DNA of 6,115 nt from Methanobacteriota archaeon (GTDB lineage: Archaea > Thermoplasmatota > Poseidoniia > Poseidoniales > Poseidoniaceae): the NCBI GenBank assembly GCA_018662715.1, contig JABJFP010000237.1, positions 1 to 6,115 on the forward strand, given 5' to 3'. A program made the position numbers and the translations under genes. Shown piece by piece: positions 1 to 6,110 of this stretch (its first letter is position 1; each line of letters opens with the position of its first letter). The notes beneath the pieces are model-generated. The model did no database searches. It saw only the letters and a list, made by a program, of their open reading frames with translations, and had not been told where the DNA came from.

Positions 1-1896
1 CGAAGTTGCCCCCATGAGGAAGCCACGAGCGCGCTGATCTGCAGCCGACCAAATCAAGTCCGCAACCCGTTGGAATCCAAACATGGAATAGAAGGTGTAG
101 AAGGGTATTGTAGGATAGTGATGGGTTGCGTAGGAAGTTGCTGAAGCGATGAAGGTCGAGGTCGCTCCAGCCTCATTGATTCCTTCTTCCAACAGTTGAC
201 CCTGTTCGGATTCTTTGTACTTCATCAATACCTTGTGGTCGACGGGTTTGTACAATTGCCCCTCCGGGTGATAAATTCCAAATTCGGAAAACAACGGGTC
301 CATACCAAAGGTACGGGCTTCATCTGGAATGATAGGTACAACACGTTCCCCGAACTCTTTGTCCTTCATGAGGGAGCGAAGCACCCGAACGAAAGCCATG
401 GTCGTAGAGACTTGGGATGTACCTTTTGTGCCTTCATCAAAATCTGCATATGCTTGGTCTGCGGGGAGGGTAATGGATTCATCCGGGACGGTTCTTGAAG
501 GCATGAAACCGTCAAGTGCTTCTCGCCGTTCTTTTGCATAAGCAACCAGTTCGGGAACATCTTCAGGGAGAACGTATGGGTACGATTCCAAGTCGCTGTC
601 CGTAAAGGAAAGCCCGAGGTCATCGCGCATGAATTGCATTGTTTCCATGCCAGCCTTCTTCTTTTGATGCGTTGTGTTTCGTCCTGCAAAGGCTGGCCCG
701 AGCCCGTATCCTTTGATGGTTCGAATGATGACAACGGTTGGCTGGCCTTTGTGAGCAGAAGCCTGAGCATATGCGGCATGGAGCTTTACAAAATCGTGCC
801 CGCCAACATCGGCGCATAAGTCAACGAGGTCTTCATCGCTTAGATGAGATACCAGGTTGCTCAATCCATCAGAATTGAACAGTTCTTTACGAATCGTAGC
901 ACCGTCAGCAGTCATGATTCGCTGTTCATCTCCATCGACGAGCGAAGCGAGACGAGATGCCAGCAATCCTGCTGAGTCACGGGCGAAAAGGTCATCCCAA
1001 GAACTACCCCAAAGAACCTTGATGACGTTCCAGCCAGAACCGCGGAATCGCCCTTCAAGCTCTTGCACAATCTTAGAGTTTCCACGCACTGGCCCGTCAA
1101 GACGTTGGAGGTTGCAATTCATCGTCATGACAATGTTGTCCAATCCTTCTCTTCCTGCCAGGGATAACTGGGAAAGTGATTCTGGCTCATCGGATTCTCC
1201 GTCACCCATGGTGTACCAAACTCTTGAGTTTGCGGTAGTCACAAGGCCTCGGTCTTCGAGGTATCGATTAAACCGAGCCTGATGGATTGCCGTCATTGCG
1301 CCAAGACCCATGCTCACTGAAGGGAATTCCCAGAAATCAGGCATCAAACGAGGGTGAGGGTAAGAAGACAGCCCGCCGCCGGCAACTTCTTGTCGGAATT
1401 GTTCCATGTTTTCCAAAGTCAGACGCCCTTCAAGCCAAGCCCGTGCGTAAATTCCAGGAGAGGCATGCCCTTGCCAGTAGAGATGGTCGCCGGAGCCGTC
1501 TCCGTCTTTACCTCGGAAGAAATGATTGAATCCGACTTCCCAAGCATGGGACGCAGAAGCATAGGTGGAGATGTGGCCGCCAATTCCTTCGAAATACTTG
1601 TTGCCACGGGTTACCAACATCATGGCGTTCCACCGCAAAATTCCATGAAGGCGTTCTTCAAGGTCAAGATTTCCAGGGTAGGTGCCTTGATCATCGGGGT
1701 GAATACTGTTTAGATACGGAGTATTGACGACGTCAACATCGACTCCAGCCTCACGAGCAGCTCCTAGAGTGGCGTGAAGAAGGCGTCGCGCTTCCTCTTC
1801 GCCAAGTTGTTCCTTGACCGCCCGGATGGAATCCATCCATTCTCGTGTTGAAACAGGGTCAGGGTCAGGTTGTGTTGAACGTCGAGTAAAGCCCAC
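1..1896 (-). CDS. aceE: Pyruvate dehydrogenase E1 component, homodimeric AceE type (partial; C-terminus outside window)
   Basis: This is the thiamine-diphosphate E1 subunit that decarboxylates pyruvate and passes the acetyl group to the lipoyl domain of E2. The minus-strand frame is open without interruption from 1896 to 1 and encodes 632 residues. E. coli AceE has about 887, so roughly the last 240-250 are missing. Similarity to remembered E. coli AceE is continuous, from DPxxTRxW near residues 14-20 to RGFLMGATS at the edge. The ThDP motif is visible as GDG 231-233, 26 residues, then NCN 260-262. Other landmarks are NLQRLDGPV just after it, the mobile-loop histidine H410 (E. coli H407), DEARTFGM, and the cofactor-activating glutamate near 571 in LEEGINE. 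I chose GTG at 1896-1894 because AAGGGGGG lies 6 nt upstream. TTG at 1923-1921 is also possible, while the first ATG (1836) would remove the conserved N-terminal motif. E2 and E3 genes may follow to the left. Confidence 0.95.
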   Translation of the reverse strand, partial: MGFTRRSTQPDPDPVSTREWMDSIRAVKEQLGEEEARRLLHATLGAAREAGVDVDVVNTPYLNSIHPDDQGTYPGNLDLEERLHGILRWNAMMLVTRGNKYFEGIGGHISTYASASHAWEVGFNHFFRGKDGDGSGDHLYWQGHASPGIYARAWLEGRLTLENMEQFRQEVAGGGLSSYPHPRLMPDFWEFPSVSMGLGAMTAIHQARFNRYLEDRGLVTTANSRVWYTMGDGESDEPESLSQLSLAGREGLDNIVMTMNCNLQRLDGPVRGNSKIVQELEGRFRGSGWNVIKVLWGSSWDDLFARDSAGLLASRLASLVDGDEQRIMTADGATIRKELFNSDGLSNLVSHLSDEDLVDLCADVGGHDFVKLHAAYAQASAHKGQPTVVIIRTIKGYGLGPAFAGRNTTHQKKKAGMETMQFMRDDLGLSFTDSDLESYPYVLPEDVPELVAYAKERREALDGFMPSRTVPDESITLPADQAYADFDEGTKGTSQVSTTMAFVRVLRSLMKDKEFGERVVPIIPDEARTFGMDPLFSEFGIYHPEGQLYKPVDHKVLMKYKESEQGQLLEEGINEAGATSTFIASATSYATHHYPTIPFYTFYSMFGFQRVADLIWSAADQRARGFLMGATS

Positions 1897-1927
1897 TTGA
1901 TGCCCCCCTTGGGGTGTGCTCAATGGT

Positions 1928-1945
1928 GAGGGTTTTCAACCCCTC
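1928..1945. repeat. Imperfect inverted repeat in the aceE leader region
   Basis: GAGGGTT (1928-1934) faces AACCCCTC (1938-1945) across a 3-nt loop, with one extra C in the second arm. On the minus strand it would form a hairpin between the proposed aceE promoter and start codon, just upstream of the alternative TTG start. No T-run follows on either strand, so I do not call it a terminator. Confidence 0.4.
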
Positions 1946-1973
1946 GCAGAAGTTGACTGTCCCAGCACCCCCG

Positions 1974-1980
1974 AATTAAT
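1974..1980 (-). promoter_or_regulatory. Possible TATA box for aceE
   Basis: ATTAATT on the minus strand is the most AT-rich run in the gap between the divergent genes. An archaeal TATA box here would place transcription start near 1950 and give a leader of roughly 50 nt before the GTG start. That fits the SD-like AAGGGGGG at 1910-1903. This is inferred from spacing only. Confidence 0.35.
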
Positions 1981-2043
1981 CACCACTGCTGGAAAAAGAG
2001 AAATGCCCCATTAGGAGCCAATACTCATGATATCCCACGGCAA

Positions 2044-2050
2044 TACATAA
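2044..2050 (+). promoter_or_regulatory. TATA box of the H1-like gene (leaderless type)
   Basis: TACATAA is centred at 2047, 28 nt upstream of the ATG at 2075. This is the distance at which archaeal TBP/TFB would start transcription at or within a base or two of the start codon. No Shine-Dalgarno sequence precedes the ATG, which agrees with a leaderless transcript. The same TACATA core occurs before fen at a similar distance. Confidence 0.55.
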
Positions 2051-2074
2051 GAACCGACTTTCCGAGCCGGCTTT

Positions 2075-2251
2075 ATGTCCGTTGAGGCTATGGTACAGAA
2101 GATGATTGACGATTTGACCGAATCCCTTGTTGATGCTGCAAAGCATGACAAAGGAAACTCCGCTGCTGGTACTCGCGTTCGCAAGGCCATGCAGACAGCA
2201 AAGAACACTGCACAGGACGTGCGCAAGCAAGTCCAAGCAGACAAGAACTGA
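2075..2251 (+). CDS. Small basic histone H1-like (Hc1-type) protein
   Basis: This gene encodes 58 residues from ATG 2075 to TGA 2249-2251. It starts with an acidic, amphipathic stretch (residues 1-23) and continues with a lysine/arginine-rich helix-forming region. The key motif KGNSAAGTRVRKAMQ (26-40), followed by AQDVRKQVQ (46-54), closely matches the KGNxAAGTRVRK...AQxIRKxVQ pattern of short bacterial histone H1-like proteins, related to chlamydial Hc1 and common in Bacteroidetes. Those proteins bind DNA without sequence specificity or are presumed to. A nucleoid-associated role is therefore likely here but inferred. An inner ATG at 2090 would give 53 residues, and the TATA spacing favours 2075. 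The gene stands alone, divergent from aceE, with an 87-nt gap before the next start. The minus-strand open frames over it are shadows. Confidence 0.78.
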   Translation: MSVEAMVQKMIDDLTESLVDAAKHDKGNSAAGTRVRKAMQTAKNTAQDVRKQVQADKN

Positions 2252-2290
2252 GTTCGTTCAAATCTGATAGGGCAATGATGCCCTTCGAAC
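2252..2290 (+). other. Stem-loop after the H1-like gene, possible transcript end
   Basis: AGGGC (2269-2273) pairs with GCCCT (2280-2284) around a 6-nt loop. An outer pair, GTTCG (2252-2256) with CGAAC (2286-2290), can extend it across an internal loop. The structure begins right after the stop codon. There is no T-rich run behind it, so termination is uncertain. It could instead stabilise or process the 3' end of the mRNA. Confidence 0.3.
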
Positions 2291-2338
2291 AACGCCCTTA
2301 GTGGATACGTTCATTTGAAACACGCACGAGCCCTGCTC

Positions 2339-3382
2339 ATGCTTCGTCCCCTTGAAGGTATACGCGTTCTTGATCTTTCTAGAATTCTTGCTGGCCCTTA
2401 TGCTGCCCAGTCACTTGGTGACCTCGGTGCAAATGTCACGAAAATCGAAGCCCCTTGGGGTGATGACACACGTGGATGGGGGCCACCTTTCCAGAAAGGA
2501 TTCGACGGTGAAGTCGTTGCGTCTTATTTTCTGTCGTGCAATCGAGGAAAGGACATTCGTTCCGGCAACATCAAAGAAGACAAAATTCATCTTCAATCCT
2601 TGATCGCTAAATCCGACATCGTCATTGAAAATTTCAGGCCGGGAACATTTGAGCGGCACCTTGGCCCTGTTCCAAAGGGAGTCATTCTTTGCAGCATATC
2701 GGGATATGGACAAAACGGACCTCGTCGTGACGAACCCGCATTTGACCTCACCATGCAAGCGAGGTCGGGGATTATGTCAATCACGGGGGATGCAGATGGC
2801 CCTCCAGCAAAGGTCGGTGTTGCATGGATAGATGTCATGACAGGAATGAATGCTGTCAGTTCAATTCTTGCAGCTCTCTACCATAGGGAGCGGACCGGAG
2901 AAGGTTCACGGATTGATATTTCATTATGGGATACTGCTCTTGCAGCCCTGGTCAACCAAGGACACAATGCATTGGCTGGAGCCACCCCTCAACGAATGGG
3001 GACAGCACACCCGAATCTTGTTCCTTACCGCGTTTTCGAAGCACGTGATGGATGGTTCGCAATTGGCGTTGGTTCTACCGGCCAGTGGAATATTTTAGAC
3101 AAGGCATTGGGACTCATGGCCCCAGAAAAGTGGCAAGAAAACAGTGTAAGAATTGCTGAACGTGACGCTGTGGAAGACATGGTTCAGAACCACATTGCTG
3201 TTCATTCACGAGACGAACTGGAAGCGATGCTGGTGGGAATCCCCTGTGCGCCGGTCAACACGGTAAACGAGGCGCTCAACGACGCGCAGTCTATTGCTAG
3301 AGAAGCAGTTGTGACTGTTGACGGTGTTGAAGTCCTCGCAAGTCCGCTGAGATTCAATCAGAAGGAAAACAACGAGGTTTGA
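2339..3382 (+). CDS. Class III CoA-transferase (CaiB/BaiF family)
   Basis: This enzyme family moves CoA between carboxylic acids through an aspartyl-CoA thioester intermediate in the cytoplasm. The protein has 347 residues. It opens with the family signature PLEGIRVLDLSRILAGPYAA (4-23) and LGANVTKIE (29-37). IENFRPGT (96-103), SGYGQNGP (121-128) and FDLTMQA (135-141) follow, with D136 as the expected catalytic aspartate. A second conserved block is RTGEGSRIDISLWDTAL (185-201). I chose ATG 2339 because the family normally begins a few residues before PLEGIRVLDL; an in-frame TTG at 2315 would add eight residues. The chain is short for the family (usually about 380-420) and stops soon after SPLRFN, without the common RxPPxLGEHT tail. 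The acyl substrates cannot be told from sequence or neighbours. Its last 25 nt overlap fen on the other strand. Confidence 0.92.
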   Translation: MLRPLEGIRVLDLSRILAGPYAAQSLGDLGANVTKIEAPWGDDTRGWGPPFQKGFDGEVVASYFLSCNRGKDIRSGNIKEDKIHLQSLIAKSDIVIENFRPGTFERHLGPVPKGVILCSISGYGQNGPRRDEPAFDLTMQARSGIMSITGDADGPPAKVGVAWIDVMTGMNAVSSILAALYHRERTGEGSRIDISLWDTALAALVNQGHNALAGATPQRMGTAHPNLVPYRVFEARDGWFAIGVGSTGQWNILDKALGLMAPEKWQENSVRIAERDAVEDMVQNHIAVHSRDELEAMLVGIPCAPVNTVNEALNDAQSIAREAVVTVDGVEVLASPLRFNQKENNEV

Positions 3383-4386
3383 CCTGCCCCGCGAAGAAGA
3401 CCTGCTTGAGTTAATTTCTCAAAGGCTTGGTCCATCCTGCGTTGGCTGAACTGACGTTCTTCTTGCAAAAATTTCACCAGCCCTTTACGGTCAACGTCCC
3501 CTTGAACCAAGCGGTCATCATCAACATCCACCACTGGGTGGTTGAGGAAAATTTCCCTTATTTCATCAAGCCGTTCTGGCAATTCTTTGCCTTTCGCTTC
3601 GCAAACAGCCTCTAGCGTCTGGTGTTCGCGAATCAATTTCAGGCCCGTTTTTGGCCCGATGCCCTTGATGCCTGGGTGGAAATCCGTACCGATCATAATA
3701 GCCAAATCAACCAGCTGCTCCCGAGACAAATCTTGTTCTTCCAGCATGGACTTCAGATTGATTTGCTGAGCGTTAATGATTCGCCCGTAACGCTTTGTCC
3801 CATCGTCCATCAAATTACGAACAAGAACGGGTGAGCCGTAAAGCAACGCATCCCAGTCTTGGGTTGCAACCACGTCAAGTTGCCCTTTTGCAGCCATGAC
3901 TGCTGCTTGGGCTTCACCTTCTGCCGCTGCCGTCACCCATGGAACTCCGAGGAGGTCCAGCAACTGTTGAGTTTCTTCAACCATCTGTGGAGAATAATGA
4001 ACGATGCGTTGAGCCATTTTTTGTGCGAGAGGGAAGTCACCTGCTTCCAGAGCCTCGATGTGAATGCGTTCGGCTTCTTCACGACGAGCACGACGCTGGG
4101 CCAGTTCTTCTTCTTTCAATTCGGGCGAATCCCCATCAAAGACGAAAACAGGTTTAATTCCAATACTCAGCAAGGTTGTGGTTCGGTGGAGGAATCCCAT
4201 CAAGTGAGATACCGGATTACCGTTTGCATCGCGAAGTGGGAGTCCGTCACCTTCCGGGGAGCGGTCACGCATTGTAGTGAGGAATTGGAAGGCGGTGAGG
4301 AAGGCGTCAATGCCTACTTTTTTACCCGCCAGTTCGGACAAGATGATCGTCTCAGCCGGCGCTAAATCCTTCAAATTACAGCCCAT
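3358..4386 (-). CDS. fen: Flap endonuclease 1 (FEN-1/XPG family)
   Basis: FEN-1 removes 5' flaps during Okazaki-fragment maturation and long-patch base excision repair, working on the PCNA clamp. The 342-residue length is typical of archaeal FEN-1, as is the MGCNLKDL start. The XPG-N domain spans about 1-105 and the XPG-I domain about 145-235. The metal-binding acidic residues are all present: D27 (VGIDAF), D84 (FVFDGD), E156 and E158 (AEGEAQ), D177 and D179 (TQDWDA) and D235 (IGTDFHPG). A helix-hairpin-helix, GIKGIGPKTGLKLI, lies at 239-252. The C-terminus QTSLFSF (336-342) fits a PCNA-interacting peptide QxxLxxF but ends at the first aromatic position, so the usual second aromatic is missing. 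The gene is transcribed divergently from the methyltransferase gene and converges on the CoA-transferase gene, which it overlaps. The long plus-strand frames inside it are shadows. Confidence 0.97.
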   Translation of the reverse strand: MGCNLKDLAPAETIILSELAGKKVGIDAFLTAFQFLTTMRDRSPEGDGLPLRDANGNPVSHLMGFLHRTTTLLSIGIKPVFVFDGDSPELKEEELAQRRARREEAERIHIEALEAGDFPLAQKMAQRIVHYSPQMVEETQQLLDLLGVPWVTAAAEGEAQAAVMAAKGQLDVVATQDWDALLYGSPVLVRNLMDDGTKRYGRIINAQQINLKSMLEEQDLSREQLVDLAIMIGTDFHPGIKGIGPKTGLKLIREHQTLEAVCEAKGKELPERLDEIREIFLNHPVVDVDDDRLVQGDVDRKGLVKFLQEERQFSQRRMDQAFEKLTQAGLLRGAGQTSLFSF

Positions 4387-4407
4387 GCAAAGAAGCAGTG
4401 GGTCACC

Positions 4408-4415
4408 CTATGTAG
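4408..4415 (-). promoter_or_regulatory. TATA box of fen (leaderless type)
   Basis: CTACATAG on the minus strand is centred 25-26 nt upstream of the A of the fen ATG (4386). This is the canonical archaeal distance for transcription starting at the start codon. No Shine-Dalgarno sequence lies before the ATG. Confidence 0.5.
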
Positions 4416-4462
4416 GGGTTGGCCTGCGAGAGCATCAAGAAGTCAAAGCCACAGGCAGTGTC

Positions 4463-5608
4463 ATGGGCGAACACTTGGCGTGTCTTCGGGGATGGCATCC
4501 TGCCCTCGCTTCTGCGGAATTGGGTGCGCTCTTGCCCAAAGCCACTCGCCGCCCTACAGCGTCACAGCGATGGATCTTTGTCGACGGTACAACGCCACCT
4601 CAACGCAATGAAGCACTCCGCATTGCGAGTGGACTTCAGTGCTTTCTTGAAGACGGTTTTATTCATCCGTGGAACGATGACGAGGATGCCTTTCTCTCTA
4701 CGGTGGAAGCGTATCTTATCCAGCACCCAGTCAGCGGTTCTGTAGCGGTTAAACCTTGGCGCCAGGAAGGGAAAATATCCGACTTGAGTACCAGTGCTCT
4801 CGCTGGAAAAATAGGGGGCATTATGGTTCGGGCAGAATACGACATTGACCTTGAAACTCCCGATTATACGCTCGCCCTCATTGCAGACGGTACCTCAGCC
4901 TCAATTGCGTGCGGTTGGATGGAGGGTGGTGGGAACGCATCCTTTGGGAGTGGAGAACGTCGGGCTGCTGAGCGTCCTTTTTTCAAACCGGTAAGCCTTG
5001 ACCCTCGCCTTGCACGGCTTGCGGTGAATCTTGCGGCAGGCCCACTGGGAACTGGGCCCGTTGTCGACCCCATGACCGGAACTGGCGGATTTGTTATCGA
5101 AGCCTCGTTAAGTGGCAGAGATGGTATGGGGATTGATATTCATTCAGAGATGGTTGAAGGAGCAAGAACGAACCTTACTTGGGCGCACGGAGAGGATGAA
5201 AGCCCTACTTGCTCAATTGAAAGAGGCGATGCTACGAGGCTCGGTGACGCACTGCCCGAAGACTGGCACGGAAGTGTTTCTGGATTTGTTCTTGACCCGC
5301 CTTACGGTAGAAACTCCCAAGGAAGTATGGAATCTCAATCCTTGCTCAAAGCAACGCTGGAGAGTTCGTATGACGTGGCTTCACACGATGCCGGTTTTGT
5401 TCTCATTCTACCAATCAAACCAATGGGTGAGCGTCCAAACCTCCCGGTGTCTTTTGATGAAGACGTTGAATTGCTAAGCGGTTCTTGGCCTGAACTTCTT
5501 CTCTTGCTCGAATCGTGTGGATGGGCTCCCAAATCCGCACATGTTGAGCACGTTCACAAGAGCCTCAGTCGTCTGATCCTTCTTGCAAGATACGTTCCTC
5601 GAGATTGA
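4463..5608 (+). CDS. tRNA (guanine(10)-N2)-methyltransferase, Trm-G10/Trm11 type with THUMP region
   Basis: This enzyme uses S-adenosylmethionine to methylate G10 of tRNA to m2G or m22G. The 381-residue protein has an N-terminal RNA-binding part (about 1-165, THUMP-like, weakly conserved) and a C-terminal Rossmann methyltransferase. Between them lies RPFFKPVSLDPRLARLAVNL (171-190), the linker block typical of the archaeal G10 enzyme. Motif I is DPMTGTGGFVIEA (202-214). GMGIDIHSEMVEGARTNL (221-238) contacts the cofactor. Catalytic motif IV is DPPY (278-281), and VHKSLSRLI (364-372) matches the family's C-terminal signature. It is slightly longer than many archaeal homologues (about 330-350), partly from an acidic stretch near 243-268. 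I chose ATG 4463 because the next residues align with family N-termini. Starts at 4385 or 4277 would run into fen on the other strand. Its 3' end overlaps the YkgJ-type gene. Mono- versus dimethylation cannot be decided here. Confidence 0.9.
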   Translation: MGEHLACLRGWHPALASAELGALLPKATRRPTASQRWIFVDGTTPPQRNEALRIASGLQCFLEDGFIHPWNDDEDAFLSTVEAYLIQHPVSGSVAVKPWRQEGKISDLSTSALAGKIGGIMVRAEYDIDLETPDYTLALIADGTSASIACGWMEGGGNASFGSGERRAAERPFFKPVSLDPRLARLAVNLAAGPLGTGPVVDPMTGTGGFVIEASLSGRDGMGIDIHSEMVEGARTNLTWAHGEDESPTCSIERGDATRLGDALPEDWHGSVSGFVLDPPYGRNSQGSMESQSLLKATLESSYDVASHDAGFVLILPIKPMGERPNLPVSFDEDVELLSGSWPELLLLLESCGWAPKSAHVEHVHKSLSRLILLARYVPRD

Positions 5609-5978
5609 GGAGTGTGAACGCCATATCGTCGGGTGGGCTTGGGAATTGTTCCCTATGTGGGCATCCCTTGTCCAGGATGGCCTCATCTCGTTCATCAAGG
5701 ACATAGGGGTAAGTTCTGCATCCTTTGGGCCGAATTTCGTAAACCGAACACAAACCTTCGGCATTCATGTCCGCTGAATCGGTTAACAGGAAGACACATG
5801 CGCGAGTGGAGGATTGATTCAGAAGGGTAAGCGCCCCGTTAATGTCTACCGCAAAATCAGGCACTTGCATACCGGTTCTTCGAGCAAGACGAGCAGCCTC
5901 GGCCTTGGTAATTGGCATCGTTGTCTCCCGACAACACGCAGAACATCCCGTTGGGATACACGGTAATTTACGCGCCAT
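5565..5978 (-). CDS. YkgJ-family cysteine-cluster protein (putative zinc/iron-binding)
   Basis: The protein has 137 residues. The cysteine pattern defines the family (CxxCxxCC/YkgJ, UPF0153): C7, then GCSACC with C12, C15 and C16, then C61 in CVFL, then LCSVYEIRPKGCRTYP with C77 and C87, and finally C106 in GCPHR. The CxxY..RPxxCRxYP block and the N-terminal CC pair are the strongest family marks. These residues are thought to bind a metal, zinc or an iron-sulfur centre, but the biological function is not established and nothing nearby suggests one. There is no signal peptide or membrane segment, so it is probably cytoplasmic. ATG 5978 is the natural start, since the first cysteine follows six residues later. 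Upstream lie CAATAAGG (a possible TATA box) and GGAAAGGA directly before the ATG. The last 44 nt overlap the methyltransferase gene, tail to tail. Confidence 0.88.
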   Translation of the reverse strand: MARKLPCIPTGCSACCRETTMPITKAEAARLARRTGMQVPDFAVDINGALTLLNQSSTRACVFLLTDSADMNAEGLCSVYEIRPKGCRTYPYVLDERDEAILDKGCPHREQFPSPPDDMAFTLLNLEERILQEGSDD

Positions 5979-5997
5979 GTCCTTTCCAAGGTACCCG

Positions 5998-6005
5998 CCT
6001 TATTG
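5998..6005. promoter_or_regulatory. AT-rich element between ykgJ-type gene and tRNA-Arg, possibly a shared TATA region
   Basis: On the minus strand CAATAAGG is centred about 24 nt before the ATG at 5978. On the plus strand the same bases (CCTTATTG) lie about 32 nt before the first tRNA base, suitable if the tRNA precursor starts a few bases upstream. It is the only AT-rich run in the 55-nt gap, so both divergent promoters may use it. Based on spacing only. Confidence 0.35.
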
Positions 6006-6033
6006 AAGAGGGGTGGACATCTCGGAGGGACAA

Positions 6034-6110
6034 GGGCGATTGGGGTAGCTTGGATATCCTGACGGGCTTCGAACCCGTCGACGCGGGTTCGAATCCTGCA
6101 TCGCCCACCA
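6034..6110 (+). tRNA. tRNA-Arg (anticodon TCG), 3' CCA encoded
   Basis: The 77 nt fold as a normal class I tRNA. The acceptor stem GGGCGAT (6034-6040) pairs perfectly with ATCGCCC (6100-6106), followed by discriminator A6107 and a genomically encoded CCA (6108-6110). The D arm pairs GGGT with ATCC around a loop containing GG. The anticodon stem ACGGG/CCCGT (extendable by an outer G-C) encloses the loop CTTCGAA (6067-6073), giving anticodon TCG at 6069-6071, which reads CGA and, by wobble, CGG. The T arm is GCGGG-TTCGAAT-CCTGC. No intron is present in the anticodon loop. It carries the expected G10, the target of the enzyme class encoded at 4463-5608. Confidence 0.95.

Noticed and set aside
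366..1713. Several open frames of 60-141 codons across the aceE region on both strands
   Set aside because: All are out of frame with, or antisense to, the continuous AceE frame, and none shows a recognisable motif.
1854..1871. Short tandem repeat CAGGGT-CAGGGT-CAGGTT near the aceE start
   Set aside because: It simply encodes a DPDP stretch in the flexible N-terminal segment; three 6-nt units do not support a functional repeat.
2065..2072. Palindrome AGCCGGCT just before the H1-like start codon
   Set aside because: An 8-bp palindrome is expected by chance at this length and there is no second copy to suggest an operator.
1976..2292. Two minus-strand open frames of 86 and 93 codons over the H1-like gene
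   Set aside because: They are shadows of the small plus-strand gene, which has a family motif and its own promoter. Their leucine/cysteine-rich translations come from the reverse complement of lysine- and alanine-rich codons.
3859..4365. 168-codon plus-strand open frame inside fen
   Set aside because: It is antisense to fen, which has complete catalytic motifs in the other strand. Its translation has no recognisable domain and a random-looking cysteine/phenylalanine-rich composition.
4277..4462. Upstream extension of the methyltransferase frame to ATG 4277 or ATG 4385
   Set aside because: The added residues resemble no known domain, and starting at 4277 would cover the fen promoter and its first 110 bases. 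ATG 4385 coincides with the fen start only because CATG is palindromic.
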